Shown here piece after piece: positions 1 to 10,139 of a stretch of DNA of 64,000 nt (within the stretch, counting starts at the first letter, position 1; the number at the start of each line of letters is the position of its first letter). Made by a program: the position numbers and the translations under genes. This DNA is from Zymoseptoria tritici IPO323 (lineage: Eukaryota > Ascomycota > Dothideomycetes > Mycosphaerellales > Mycosphaerellaceae), in the NCBI RefSeq assembly GCF_000219625.1, contig NC_018211.1, positions 744,001 through 808,000 on the forward strand, given 5' to 3'. The notes beneath the pieces were generated by a model. The model was not told where the DNA came from, did not search any database, and saw only the letters and a list, made by a program, of their open reading frames with translations.

Positions 1-2
1 CC

Positions 3-1139
3 TGGCTCATGCGCGGTCGTGCAGAAAAGAACCTCGAAGCTTTCAAGACGAGTCTGGACTACTCCGAGCAAGCAGTGAAGGAAGCTCCGGACAACATCAG
101 CTTCAAATTCAACGTTGCATTCGTGAGGATGCTGATTGCACAGCAAATGATCGCACTGCCCGAAGCCGACAAGACACTGTCAGATGTGGAAACCGCAGTC
201 ACAGGCCTGGACCTTGCCATTGAGTCTTTCACCGAGATCGCGAAAAGTCCAAATGCCCCATTTCCTCGCCATGACATCGAACAGCGCGCCAACATGGGTC
301 GCAACACGATGAAACGCCAACTTGCCACGACTGTGGACAAGCAAGCCGACTACGAACGCAAGCATGCCACTCGTCTCGATGAGGCTCGCAAGCGCCGTGA
401 AGCAGAGATTGCCAAGCGGCAAGAAGAGAAGCGCATCGCGGACGAGAAAGCGGAAGAGGAGCGCCGCAAGATCAAAGAAGAGCGCGAGAAGATGGCCGAG
501 GAGGACCGTGAGCTTATTGCGAAGCGTCTAGAGGAGGAGAGAGCTCGGGAAGCAGCAGAGTACACGACCGATCCGGACACAGGCGAGCGAAAGAAGCGCG
601 AGAAGCGGCCGAAGGAGAAGCGGCCGAAGCGCAAAAAGAAGGGCGAGGACTCAGACACGGGTGACGAAGGTCCATCGTATGCCACAGATGAGGACGGCGG
701 CCGTAGACGCCCACGCAGCAAGGCTGCGAGCGCTACAGGCAGTGATGGCGAGGCACCGAGAAAGAAGAAGAAGAGACGCTTGGACAAGGCCAAGGGCGCG
801 GCGGTCAAGAATTCGAAGTACAAGTCTGCGGAGACTGTGCAGGATTCAGACGACGACGACGATGCTGGGTTGCAGCCTGCTGCACCTTCTGCTCCGAAGT
901 CCGACGACGCTGGAACTCCTGCAGTGGATAGTGATGCTGCGGACGATGCGATGGCGGATGGAGGCGATGAGGATGACGAAGATGAAGAGCGCGTCGTACG
1001 TCCTCAGCGGAAGAAGGCTGCAAGGATCGTGGACGACGACGATGATGAGGATGGTGGCGTGGCAGTTCCTACCGGTGACACTTCGATGGTGGACGATAGC
1101 GTTGCGGCAGCGGGAGACTCGGACCACGGAGGCTCATGA
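3..1139 (+). CDS. CTR9: CTR9, Paf1 complex TPR subunit (5' truncated by window edge)
   Basis: This is the C-terminal part of RNA polymerase II-associated protein CTR9, the TPR scaffold of the nuclear Paf1 complex that supports elongation and co-transcriptional histone modification. The frame is open from base 3 and the gene starts outside the window. The first 90 or so residues resemble the last TPR-like helices (motif RGRAEKNLEAFKTSLDY). Next comes a long charged helix rich in Arg, Glu and Lys (about residues 110-180), then basic KKRKKK-type stretches and a low-complexity acidic Asp/Glu/Ser tail, the arrangement known for fungal CTR9. The frame ends in a TGA at 1137-1139. No intron is needed in this part. 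The family call rests on the TPR end plus tail architecture. Confidence 0.85.
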   Translation, partial: WLMRGRAEKNLEAFKTSLDYSEQAVKEAPDNISFKFNVAFVRMLIAQQMIALPEADKTLSDVETAVTGLDLAIESFTEIAKSPNAPFPRHDIEQRANMGRNTMKRQLATTVDKQADYERKHATRLDEARKRREAEIAKRQEEKRIADEKAEEERRKIKEEREKMAEEDRELIAKRLEEERAREAAEYTTDPDTGERKKREKRPKEKRPKRKKKGEDSDTGDEGPSYATDEDGGRRRPRSKAASATGSDGEAPRKKKKRRLDKAKGAAVKNSKYKSAETVQDSDDDDDAGLQPAAPSAPKSDDAGTPAVDSDAADDAMADGGDEDDEDEERVVRPQRKKAARIVDDDDDEDGGVAVPTGDTSMVDDSVAAAGDSDHGGS

Positions 1140-1906
1140 GAGGGGTTGCCGCGATGGGATCGAGGTCATTTGCCTGTCGGCGGTCAGTTCATCTCCAACA
1201 CCTTTGTGATTCGAAAGCGCGGCGTTGGCATGTCACTGCTGCTAGGGACGGCAAGATCGTGCTCGGCAGCGTCAACATTAGAGAGGTGGGCTGTACTCGT
1301 ATTTGGAAAAGTTTGAGCACCAGTGTAGTGTATAAAGACCAGAGAAACTATTCATCAGCCAAACTCCTTCCATTGTCCCCAGTGCTCACCATGCCTGGAT
1401 CTCCTTCGACTGTGCCTGGTTACAATACGAGAAACCCACTTCTGCCACTCAAGCCTTCACTAGACATCGGATCCCTACCAACATTTCTCGCCTGACAGCT
1501 CGGTCCTGCCCCTGGTCCATGTCTGACCCGCCAAATTCGGGACATTACTTAGCGTCCTGCCGGATGAGGCCAATTGTCTTGCAAACCGAGGATTTGGTGG
1601 CTGAGACTAGACCAGGGATGATTTGGCTATAGGCATGGTATGTTCGGGATAGTGGGAAGGAAAATTGTCGGCGACATGGAGGACGTGTGATTAAATGGCA
1701 GAGGGGCGGTAGGAAATTGGGGCCGAGGATGTTTCACAGTGAGACAAGAGAAGATGTTGGATGACGATGATGGTGGCCATATCGACGAGAGGAGGAGGGT
1801 CGTATCAAAGTCGTCAGATACGTTGTACTATACAAGTGAAGTGGGTATGGCCAGATGCAAAGGACTCATTCGCGACAGTATCGCAAGCCCACGCCGAAAC
1901 CCATCC
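1140..1906. other. Intergenic, convergent 3' ends
   Basis: This stretch lies between the 3' ends of CTR9 (+) and the Zn2Cys6 gene (-). Short frames here have no family resemblance and mixed codon use. I see no repeat or RNA gene. Confidence 0.5.
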
Positions 1907-4152
1907 TCACGCAATGCCCTCTGGCTCTCGACTCCAGCCCCACTGGAATTGCATCTCGCTCCGCCTAGCTTCCGTACTGCAGCCCGTATCCTTCTCGATT
2001 GCCTCCAGTAGTTCCAGCACGATGGTCCTCTCCTCGTCTGCTTCCAGACAAGCGCCCGCGATGCCCAAGGGCAGCAACATCTCCACCCTGATAGCAGGAT
2101 GAGGCCGACCTAGCGCGATGCCGATGATCTCATGTGCATGCGCAATGGCTTCTGTGGACACTTCGCGATACGCTTTCAGTCGGCTAACCTGGCCTGTTTG
2201 ATCCTCCAAAGGACGATGTAGTAGAAGCTGTATGCGCGCAAAGTGGTACAGCTGAAGGGCCGCGGCACACACGTCGATGCTGAAGAAGACTTCTGTGAGA
2301 GGCGAGCGAGCGCCGCTACTGCTTCGACGTGGATGGCGAATCGTAGCGCAAGGCTGATAGGTTGCGGGCAGATTGCCGTACCAGTGATCTAGTTGGCGAG
2401 TGAGCGTCTTCCACTGTTCTTGCCGCACGCTTGGCTTCTCATCGGTATTGGCGAGGTAGTTCATAACTTTCAGCACAAGCCAAAGGAGCGTGTGCGCGAC
2501 AAGTTCGGCTAGGTCGCGGCTATGTGAGGGATCGTTTCGGACGTAGTCCGTGGATTTGTAGAGCTCGCCTGATTCGGAAATCTCGAGACCGCAAGAATTC
2601 CATAAGCCGACGTCGTCTGTGTCGAGTAGGGTCGCCTGATGATTGATGTAGGCTGCTTGGTAGTCTGCCCGTGCGAAGTTCCAAAATGAAGCGAGTCGTC
2701 CAACGGTAAGAGATGGTGTTATTTGATTCTGTACTTGTTGAGCTGGAGTTACGGCTGTGAGTAGAGACTTCAGCCCGACGAGATGCCTAGTGCTGTTAGA
2801 ATATGCAGATTGAAGTGAAGCTCGGAGAACTTACTGTATCCATCCTGCATCAAAATTGTCCAAGGACTCGTATAGTGAGAACAGCGACACTGCGACCAGG
2901 AGGTCGTCAGAGTTTGCCATGGACAAAGCCATCTGTGTATTTGGAGTCGACGGCTGTTCCAGACTCCCAGATACTGCTTGCAAATATTGTCGTGAGAAGG
3001 CGATGGCCTTGTCGTAATAATTGGCGGCCTTGTAATACCAGTCCACTTCCACATTATCGTCCAAGACCTCCATCGCGGACGGCCTTTGAGCCTGGAGGCC
3101 AACAAATGGTTTGGCGCCCTTGACTCGACCGAGCTGTTTCGCCGCAACTGCTGCTATCGCGTTGCGAAGTAGGGCGTCCCGCAATGCTTTGAGTGGTACA
3201 AGATGTGTGAAGTGCTTGTCCTTATCGAACAAATCCATCCACGGCCCGAGACATTCAGTGAAATGTCTGACCAGAAATGCCATCTCGTGGTCTCTCTCAT
3301 GTGTAATCAACGCACTCGTCTGCAGTTGCGAGTCCGGATTCCAGAGATTGCTATCCGAAAAGATTCCAGTCGAGCCTAGTGCCGTAGATAATGGTGTCAC
3401 GGAAGCGGTGTTGCCCATGAGGTACCCACTTTGGTCCACCTCGTCCACTATGTTAGGAATGTTCGGTATGAATCCGCAGGTATTTCCGGCGAGTGAGTAG
3501 TACTTTTCGGGCTCAAGATCGAACCACTCCGGGTCGTAAGTCTGATCCTTCCAAAGGATGTCCAGCATCGCATCGTCCGGGACCGGGAATAGTATGGGAT
3601 CATTCATCAGCATTGGCTCCACCGGAGGTACCAGTGGTGGTTCTTGTGTGAAGGCATCGCCAGAGGGCAGAGCGGCCGGACTGGACTGTTCCAGTTTTGG
3701 TCTCAGGAGACCTCCGGGAGGCTGAGATACATGCGCGGTCTCGCTTGAGGGGACGTTTTGGGGTGTCGTGACGAGAGATGGACCTGCTGAAGCTGGACCT
3801 GTTGATGGAGGCTATCCGCTGGTCAGCACAGTTGACATTCATGATTGCGAATTCAAGCTCACATTCGCGAAGTTCTGATCGCTACTTGATGGTCGTTCGT
3901 TGGTAGCTTGATACTTCTTTCGAAGTGTGATACCTTCGTCGACAAACTTCCTCTTCTTGTCATAACCTGGGCATGGCTTTCCCAGCTTCTCGCAACGGAG
4001 ACATGCTGGCAGGCGTTTGTCGCACTAAAAGACAGCTGTAAGCAACGTGCATTTCCATCGACGAACTCATCGAGAGGACAGAATACAATGCTAACCTTCA
4101 CGCGGCGTTCTCTACACCTGTCACAGGCTCTCTCCGTGGTCCCCTCAGCCAT
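1907..4152 (-). CDS. Zn2Cys6 fungal transcription factor (4 exons)
   Basis: A nuclear zinc-cluster regulator of about 691 aa. Exons are 4096-4152, 3863-4024, 2835-3811 and 1907-2786, and all phases agree. Exons 1 and 2 join to give the binuclear cluster with Cys at 10, 13, 20, 27, 30 and 37 (CDRC..., CDKRLPAC, LRCEKLGKPC), split by an intron with a slightly weak GTTAGC donor. A Pro/Ser-rich linker follows, then a long helical region typical of fungal-specific regulatory domains that runs unbroken across the last junction. The start is the first ATG ahead of the cluster. It diverges from the MOSC gene, with 469 bp between start codons. The target genes cannot be read from sequence. Confidence 0.85.
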
Positions 4153-4621
4153 CCACTTTACGTATATGTGCAAGGCGAGGTCGCGGACTCGAAGTTTGGT
4201 CTTGGCCGAGGCCTCCCAGGCAGATTTGGGGGTTTCAGACCGGAGAAATAGAGCACGTCGTTCGAGCAATGAAAGACAGGTTTCGTGCCATTGATTTCGC
4301 AGAGATCGAGTGCGAGTAGTGGATGTTGGTGCAGGATGCAGCCAAAGAAAGAGGAGCCGATGGTAACGCTATATCTGCTATCTATAGTCCTCCGTACCTT
4401 AGAAAGGCCTGCTCGGGTGAGTAAGCGAGTGACGACCGCATCTCTGGTCTGGTCTCGCCTCCCAAGCGACACGGTCGTGACATCAACTTATCTCGCCCGT
4501 GCGACTTCTGGACGTCAACAGCACAGGGCCTTTCGCATCTACCTTACGCAGATCAGGCTTAGTCGCAGCAAAGAGACAAAGCCTGCAAACTCAACAGACA
4601 TGCTCAAGTGAAGCGGCAATC
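4153..4621. promoter_or_regulatory. Shared divergent promoter region, Zn2Cys6 gene / MOSC gene
   Basis: 469 bp separate the two divergent start codons. No coding frame here has support, and I recognise no specific binding site. Confidence 0.4.
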
Positions 4622-5762
4622 ATGAAGATTCAAAGGGCAAGGCGTTCCCAATCACAATATACGAATGAGCTGACTGACCACTCCATCTCCAGCTTTTCAT
4701 TTATCCCGTCAAGTCCCTCCGGCCGGTCGAAGTGACAGCCGCGGAGATCACCAACGAAGGCCTGCGGTTCGATCGACAGTATGTCCTCGTCAAGCCGCCC
4801 AGCGAGGAGACCGCGGGACTGGCAGAGCACATCACCATCAAGAATCACTTTGAACTAGGCCTCTTCCACACCATGATCGATAAGGGCTGGTCTAAGTTGA
4901 CCATCACGCACGCTCAGTCCGAGGAGAACCCTACCATTACTTTGCCACTCTCCCCATCTCCGGTCAGCCTGTTCAACGCGGAAGTCTACCAGGTCAGCAT
5001 CTTCGGCACTAAAGCACCTGGAATTGACATGGGCGAAGAAGTCTCCAAATTCTTCTCCTTCCATCTGGGAAAGGAAGTCAGATTACTCTACATCGGAGGA
5101 ACCGGGCAACGCGAGATCCCCGGAGCAGTCTTCATGCCCAAACACAAGTATCGAGCTCTGTCGATTGCAGTCGACGACAAACTCCAACCGCAGAGAATCC
5201 GCTTCGCCGATGCTGCTCCTCTGTTGATCACGTCGACTGCCTCTGAGAACGAGGCGAGAAGGAGACTCCCTCCCTCCGGCCGCGGCGAGGACGTCATCGT
5301 GCGGTTCCGACCAAACATACATGTGGACGTCGGCGACGAGCAGCAACCTTTCGATGAAGATAGCTGGGACATGCTGAAGATCAGATCCATAGCTGACCAA
5401 GCGCAAGAAGTCTCCGTGCGGTGTCTATTCAGGACGGTTCGTTGCTTGTCGCTGAATGTGGATCTGGCAAAGGGCGCGATGATAAACACGAATCGTCAAT
5501 TGTACGGTCTACTGGCGAGAGATCGGAGAGTAAACGAGCTCTTCCCACGTATGTCCCAATCACGCAACTGTGTCTGTATCATTTCTTTGAGCTAACACTT
5601 AGACCAGACAAACCTGTCTTCGGCCAATACGCTTGCGCCGGACCGAGCGGAGCCGTCCTCAGAGTTGGCGACGATGTGGAGGTCACTTCACGAAATAGCG
5701 AACCCATCACACCGGCGAGTCCTGGGTCACCCATTACTCCCATACCGAACGGCCCGGATTGA
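4622..5762 (+). CDS. MOSC domain-containing protein (molybdenum cofactor-related)
   Basis: About 341 aa; exons 4622-4636, 4693-5548 and 5608-5762. It has the MOSC N-terminal beta-barrel (LFIYPVKSLRP, then TNEGLRFDRQ) followed by a MOSC domain (RCLSLNVD, RQLYGLLARDRRVNELFP, GQYACAGPSGAVLRVGD). MOSC proteins such as mARC and YcbX bind molybdenum cofactor and catalyse N-reductive or sulfur-transfer chemistry; the exact substrate is not predictable. The first intron must have a GC donor (gcaagg...ccag, 4637-4692) to join MKIQR to LFIYPVKS. The second intron ends at CAG 5607, which restores FPHKPVFGQYA. The short proline-rich end is normal. The Cys in the CLSLNVD segment is the usual conserved MOSC cysteine region. 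Confidence 0.85.
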
Positions 5763-6305
5763 TCAAACAGAACAACAACGAAAGCCCGCATTCGACTGTG
5801 CGAGGTTGCCTAAGTCGCACAGCTGCAGTCGAGGTTCGACCAATACCCATCCGCCATGCACGAATCTGTGACACGACCTGTGTCCGACGTCTGCTGGTTT
5901 GCGCCCGTGCTATCACCCACGCTATACGGAGAGCGGCATCGAAGACAGAGACACAAGTCTGGCAGGATCGTGCTTTTCGGCACTTCGCTACTTCTAGCCT
6001 AATCCGGAAGTACAACAGCGAGCTCGGCAGAATGTCCAATCTCCGCGACGATGCCCCAGCAATGACGATGTTTCATTGCTAGCAGAAGGAGGAAGGACCG
6101 TACTTAGTCAGTCACGGCTGTTGTACGATCATTTAAGTCGTGCCCCGATGCCGTGCCGACTTCATGGCAGGATCGAGCGCGGCCAAGCTTCACTGGGGAA
6201 AATGTGCCATGTCATGATGGCACAATACCTCTCGCGTCTAGTCTCAGAAGCACAGACCACTCTCAGCCAGCGAGCACTAACCTCTTCGAGCGCCTCGCCT
6301 GAGAG
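5763..6305. other. Intergenic, no supported gene
   Basis: 3' flank of the MOSC gene up to the foldback element. Short open frames exist, but none has a recognisable domain or a convincing start context. Confidence 0.4.
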
Positions 6306-6378
6306 GGTCTGAGGGCCTAAGCCGGATTTTGGGAGATGCAGCGCAGCACGCGACAGCGCAACAACAACGACCTTTTTT

Positions 6379-6426
6379 AAAAATCCGGCACTGTAACTTT
6401 GTAAAGCCGAGTCTTACGATTCGAAC
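6379..6426. repeat. Internal inverted repeat arm (left) of the foldback element
   Basis: This 48-bp arm is nearly identical to the reverse complement of 6579-6626. The two differ at about two positions, both A/G transitions, as expected of old arms that are still paired. Confidence 0.8.
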
Positions 6427-6578
6427 GGCGTATCGCATAGAAAATTTAAGTGTGTTTTGCGTGCCCTAATAGAGCTCGCATTTTCCTATTTTTCGCCTAA
6501 CAAATTAGAATTCCGAAGAATTTGCGCGAGCTCTATTACAGCTTTCGTTTAGCGTCGGATTTAAATAATTAATACACT

Positions 6579-6626
6579 GTTCGAATCGCAAGACTCGGCT
6601 CTACAAAGTTACAGTGCCGGATTTTT
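6579..6626. repeat. Internal inverted repeat arm (right) of the foldback element
   Basis: Partner of 6379-6426. It is followed outward by a segment that the left arm lacks, bounded by two copies of TGCTGCGCT at 6673 and 6708. Confidence 0.8.
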
Positions 6627-6751
6627 AATAACTAGTTTCGTTATTGCGTTCTCGTGTTTAGGGCCGAAACGATGCTGCGCTTTATTAAGGTGTAAATTCC
6701 ATACTAATGCTGCGCTCTATCTCCCAAATTCGGCGTTCGGACCCTCAGACC

Positions 6752-7591
6752 ACGAACAGTAGGCGTCGAAACCGCGCTAACTGGGCGTGGACTGAGGAAC
6801 TGAGACTATCTCGCGTCAGGACAGGACCCTTCTGTGAGAGGTAAGCATGTTTGGGTACCGTCAGTGCTGGTATTCAGAAGTCTACTGCGACTCCATAGCA
6901 GCCTGACGATTGTGTCAAGATGCCATACAGACCCTTGATTGTTGGACCATTCTTCATGGCTTGACTTTCGAACTTTTCAAGACAGTCCATTCGACTCGAT
7001 TCGCGATACCGTCCAGGTCTTGGACACACGAACTTGCTCTGCTACGGGCCGCGAGAAAGATCGAATGTCTGGAGGTTGTATCGGATTCGATCGAGATGCA
7101 AGATCCAAAAATGCTCCCTAGCGAGATGGACAGGTCTTTTGTGTAGGAAGGAGAGAATGTATAAGTGCCAGAGCTGAGCCTCCTCGTTCTTTCCATTACC
7201 AGTCTTTACATTGACTCGTTTTCAAAATATGCCTGGCTTCAACCGGTTCACTTGCAGAACAGGCTTGACGACAATGGCGATAGCAACATGTTCACCGACG
7301 CATTTCAGCGAAAGGGGCCTTATGCACGGAGGCAGCGACGGCAAGCACTTATATTCACGGGCGTAATAGATCTCAGCTCTCCCATGCACGAGGTCAAGGA
7401 TATCTCACGACGCTCCTATTCACTACATCCACCAAGAAGGAAGAGGTCATATATACCCAACGCATCTGTTTATCCTTTCGACTTCTTCCACACAACGCCC
7501 GCAACACAAGCACTCTTCCCAAGCTATCCAACCACAACATCTACGAAACAATCCCGACAGCGAATCATACCGATCTACCACCACAAGCACA
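6752..7591. other. Intergenic and probable 5' leader of the small gene at 7592
   Basis: No supported gene. A TATATA at about 7450 lies 137 bp upstream of the next ATG, and the 100 bases before that ATG are C/A-rich (many CAC, ACA), as in fungal 5' untranslated regions. Confidence 0.4.
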
Positions 7592-7861
7592 ATGTCATAC
7601 CCAGGTCGCCAGCTCCCTCCCCTCGGAGGATCACCTTTCTACAACCAATCCGCCCTCCCACCTCAGTTCGGCGGCAACTGGCTCGCACGAGGCGGTGCAC
7701 CCCAACAAGGCTTCCAGAATCCCTGGGACGCAAGGGCTTTTGACAGGAATATGGGCACTTGGAGGATGAACCAGTATGGTCAGGCACCGCAGTTCGGCAA
7801 CGCCTATTCCTCCCCATATGGAGATGACCTCAGACTGCCGCCGATGTGGAGGCCTTACTGA
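7592..7861 (+). CDS. Small Gly/Pro/Gln-rich hypothetical protein
   Basis: An 89-aa protein without a signal peptide, membrane segment or cysteine. It is rich in Gly, Pro, Gln, Asn, Tyr and Trp (for example GGSPFYNQSALPPQFGG and a WRPY C-terminus). I recognise no domain; the composition suggests a disordered protein. Support comes from a clean start after a C/A-rich leader with an upstream TATATA, and from an uninterrupted frame of low-complexity but non-repetitive protein. An intron-free short gene is plausible; a transcript would settle it. Confidence 0.5.
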   Translation: MSYPGRQLPPLGGSPFYNQSALPPQFGGNWLARGGAPQQGFQNPWDARAFDRNMGTWRMNQYGQAPQFGNAYSSPYGDDLRLPPMWRPY

Positions 7862-8133
7862 GGAGGGACAGAGGAAGTGGGTGGCAGTGAGGGGAAGAAG
7901 GGAGGCAGGAACTGAGATGAAAAAAGGAGATCTGTAGCGTTTGAATGAACCATTCTTTGGAAATATGACTTCCCTCATATGCTGGAGCGATTCCGTTGAA
8001 GTCATTCGATCAGTACAGTCCCTAATTGACGACACCACAATGCGTCGCTGTTGTATACTCGAATCTAAACCGAACTCGTGTGCAAGAGATACTAGCACTC
8101 CGACCGCTGACGTCCGACGAAAACGACGCAGTC

Positions 8134-8427
8134 TCATACATTTTTGACGCAGTTACTGTGGCTACAAATCCTTCGTAAGCATACGATCGTCAGAACTGCA
8201 CTTGATCGAACATACTGATCGCAGAGACCCCAGTGACAACCTCCGCTTCCACACGTAACGGTGTAACGATCATTCTGCCCCCAATCCCTTGCCACAAACG
8301 TAGTTTGCTCCGATATCTTCTGGCGGGCACTGGTCCTTGAGACTGCCGCTCTGGCTGGGTCGGCGGCTGGGAAGACCAGAGCAGGACCAGCCGAGAAGAG
8401 GGCGAAGGCGAGGGTGTATGGCTTCAT
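8134..8427 (-). CDS. Small secreted cysteine-rich protein candidate
   Basis: About 97 aa unspliced, starting at the ATG 8427 (MKPYTLAFALFSAGPALVFPA), a clear N-terminal signal peptide. The C-terminal part is cysteine-rich (TCGSGGC, GLCDQ, CSHSNC). A 45-nt stretch beginning GTATGT and ending ACGAAG, with branch-like TTCTGAC, can be spliced out in frame to give CHWGLCDQICSHSNC with five cysteines; unspliced it has six. An upstream in-frame ATG at 8475 would add 16 residues and hide the signal peptide, so 8427 is preferred. No family is recognised; a small secreted (effector-type) protein is the working label. Confidence 0.5.
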   Translation of the reverse strand: MKPYTLAFALFSAGPALVFPAADPARAAVSRTSARQKISEQTTFVARDWGQNDRYTVTCGSGGCHWGLCDQYVRSSAVLTIVCLRRICSHSNCVKNV

Positions 8428-8859
8428 GGCTAATGTTGGAATCGTCGAAGGAATTCTTGGAGTAGCTTGGGACACGGAAGTTGGGTTGCATGTGAGTTTT
8501 GCATGATGTCTGAAGTCGAGGTCAGAGAAGAGTAAGAATGGGGCTTCATGATTTCGTCAATGTTCCTCTGCATGTCGATGTCCGAGGCATCGTGGCAGCT
8601 TGCGAGCCTGCACTTGGAAGGTCGAGCAACGGGCTTGAGTAGGCGAAGATCTCCTCTCGGATATAGATGCCAAGTAGGATGGTTGCTTGCGTCTCCTTGC
8701 CGATGGCCGATTTCGTTTGCAGTTGACCAATGATGCCGCGGTGAAGTGCTATCCATAATCGAGGAGGATATGCAGCCGTGGTCTGTTCAACGCCATGTTC
8801 TGTATTCCATGCCTTCGAACCACCACTTCACAAGCAGCATTCCACCTCCTGCATTCGCC
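8428..8859. other. Intergenic
   Basis: Between the 5' end of the small secreted protein (-) and the 3' end of the next Zn2Cys6 gene (-). No supported feature. Confidence 0.4.
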
Positions 8860-10139
8860 TCACGTATTCTCACTCGTACTAGCAGCCGGCGTAAACGGCT
8901 CCGCAATCCTCATCCTCGCCCACTCCAAATACGGATGCCACGCCGCCCCGACCTCATTCGCCACCGCCTCAATTAGCCTCTTCGCAATACCATCCAAAAT
9001 AAACAATCCTCGATGTTGCAAATGCAGCGGAACGCTATAATTTCCTAGAACCACCAAAGCCAGGGGATCCCGCTGTTTCAGCATGGTCAGGAACTCTGAT
9101 TGGCACATCACCGGCCATGCGAGGATAGCACCACGATTGCGATCTTCCGGGAGAGGAGTCAGGGTACTCGCCAGACCGAAGATGGCGCTGAAGTAGGCAT
9201 TGCGCTGGGTGATGAGGTTTGAATTGTCCTCGCCGGGTTTCGCTTCGCAAACGCGCTCGGCGCAGGTGAGGAGGGCTTCGAGGGATTCCCGCGTGCCGTC
9301 GTCGAAGCCGGAGAGGCTGTTGACGGTGGGTTCCAGGGGCGTCATGATGGCGCCGAACTCGCCGGCTTTGAGGGTGTCCAGAGCTTGGAAGGCGACTGCT
9401 GTTGCGCCAATGACGGAATCAAAGGCTTCGTTGAAGCGGGTGACGAGGGATTCGGATTCATCTGTTTCGGAGTCTTGGAGCATGGCGTAGCAGATTAGAG
9501 TGAGAATTACGGAGAAGGCGAAGAGGGCGTGGCAGTTTTCGTCGTTGATTGCTTGGAGGAGAGGGATGTATAGGGTCAAGGCTTGCTGTTGGTGGTATCT
9601 CGCGACGGTGAGGAGGCTATCGCGTTCATGTTGGTCGTCGGTCAGATAGCGACGGTGGAGAGCTGCGAAGGCGAGGATGCCGTGGAGGAGGAAAGGGTAT
9701 CTGAATGCCAGACGAGGAGTGAAGACCTGCCATAGCCAGTGCTGTCTCGGTTCGCTGGCCACGACGGTATAGGTAGAGACTGTCCAGTGATGCATCAATT
9801 CCACGTCGAGGTCGTTCGGTGAAGGCAGTATCGACGGGCTTCCAGGATGTGAGGCATTCGAGTATGTACATGTCCGGTTCCCGCCTAGACAAGCGTGTCA
9901 GTATGGGTTTCCTGTCTTCATTTGGAGGCAGCATTACGTGTGCAATTCTGGCATACTGGTTTCGCAAGGTCACATCGGACTTTTCTGTGTTTGCACGTAT
10001 TGCATCCTAGTCTGCATCAAGTGAAGTAGCAATCAGCATGGATGCTCGGGAAAAGATGCATTAAAATCCCGGTGGTCGCGCATACATACCGCGTCTTCGT
10101 ATGCGGCCGCCGTGAGGGGCCTTTCTTCTCGGCCTCCAT
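8860..10139 (-). CDS. Zn2Cys6 transcription factor, UPC2-like
   Basis: About 382 aa; exons 10090-10139, 9938-10011 and 8860-9884, all in phase. The start MEAEKKGPSRRPHTKTRLG leads straight into the zinc cluster, with Cys at 20, 23, 30, 37, 40 and 47 (GCNTCKHRKVRCD, CQNC, RTCTYS). It is cut by two introns, one just before the first Cys and one after the fifth. After the linker, residues such as LDVELMHHWTVSTYTV and YPFLLHGILAFAALH are the hallmark of the UPC2/ECM22-type regulatory domain (PF11951-like). The nuclear role is established for the family; a sterol function is not implied. The cluster is visible only after splicing, so single-frame reading would miss it. Confidence 0.85.

Larger units (their letters stand above)
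6306..6751. mobile_element. Foldback / MITE-like non-autonomous DNA element
   Basis: A 446-bp AT-rich block is bounded by inverted termini GGTCTGAGGG (6306-6315) and CCCTCAGACC (6742-6751). The terminal similarity continues for about 45 bp (GCCGRATTTTGGGAGAT ... GCGCAGCA). A second inverted pair, 6379-6426 against 6579-6626, matches at about 46 of 48 positions. A third, short pair (TAATAGAGCTCGC) flanks the centre near 6468-6540. The whole block can fold into a long hairpin. It has no coding capacity, and I see no clear target-site duplication. This is the architecture of a MITE or foldback element mobilised by a transposase elsewhere; the superfamily cannot be named from one copy. Confidence 0.75.
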
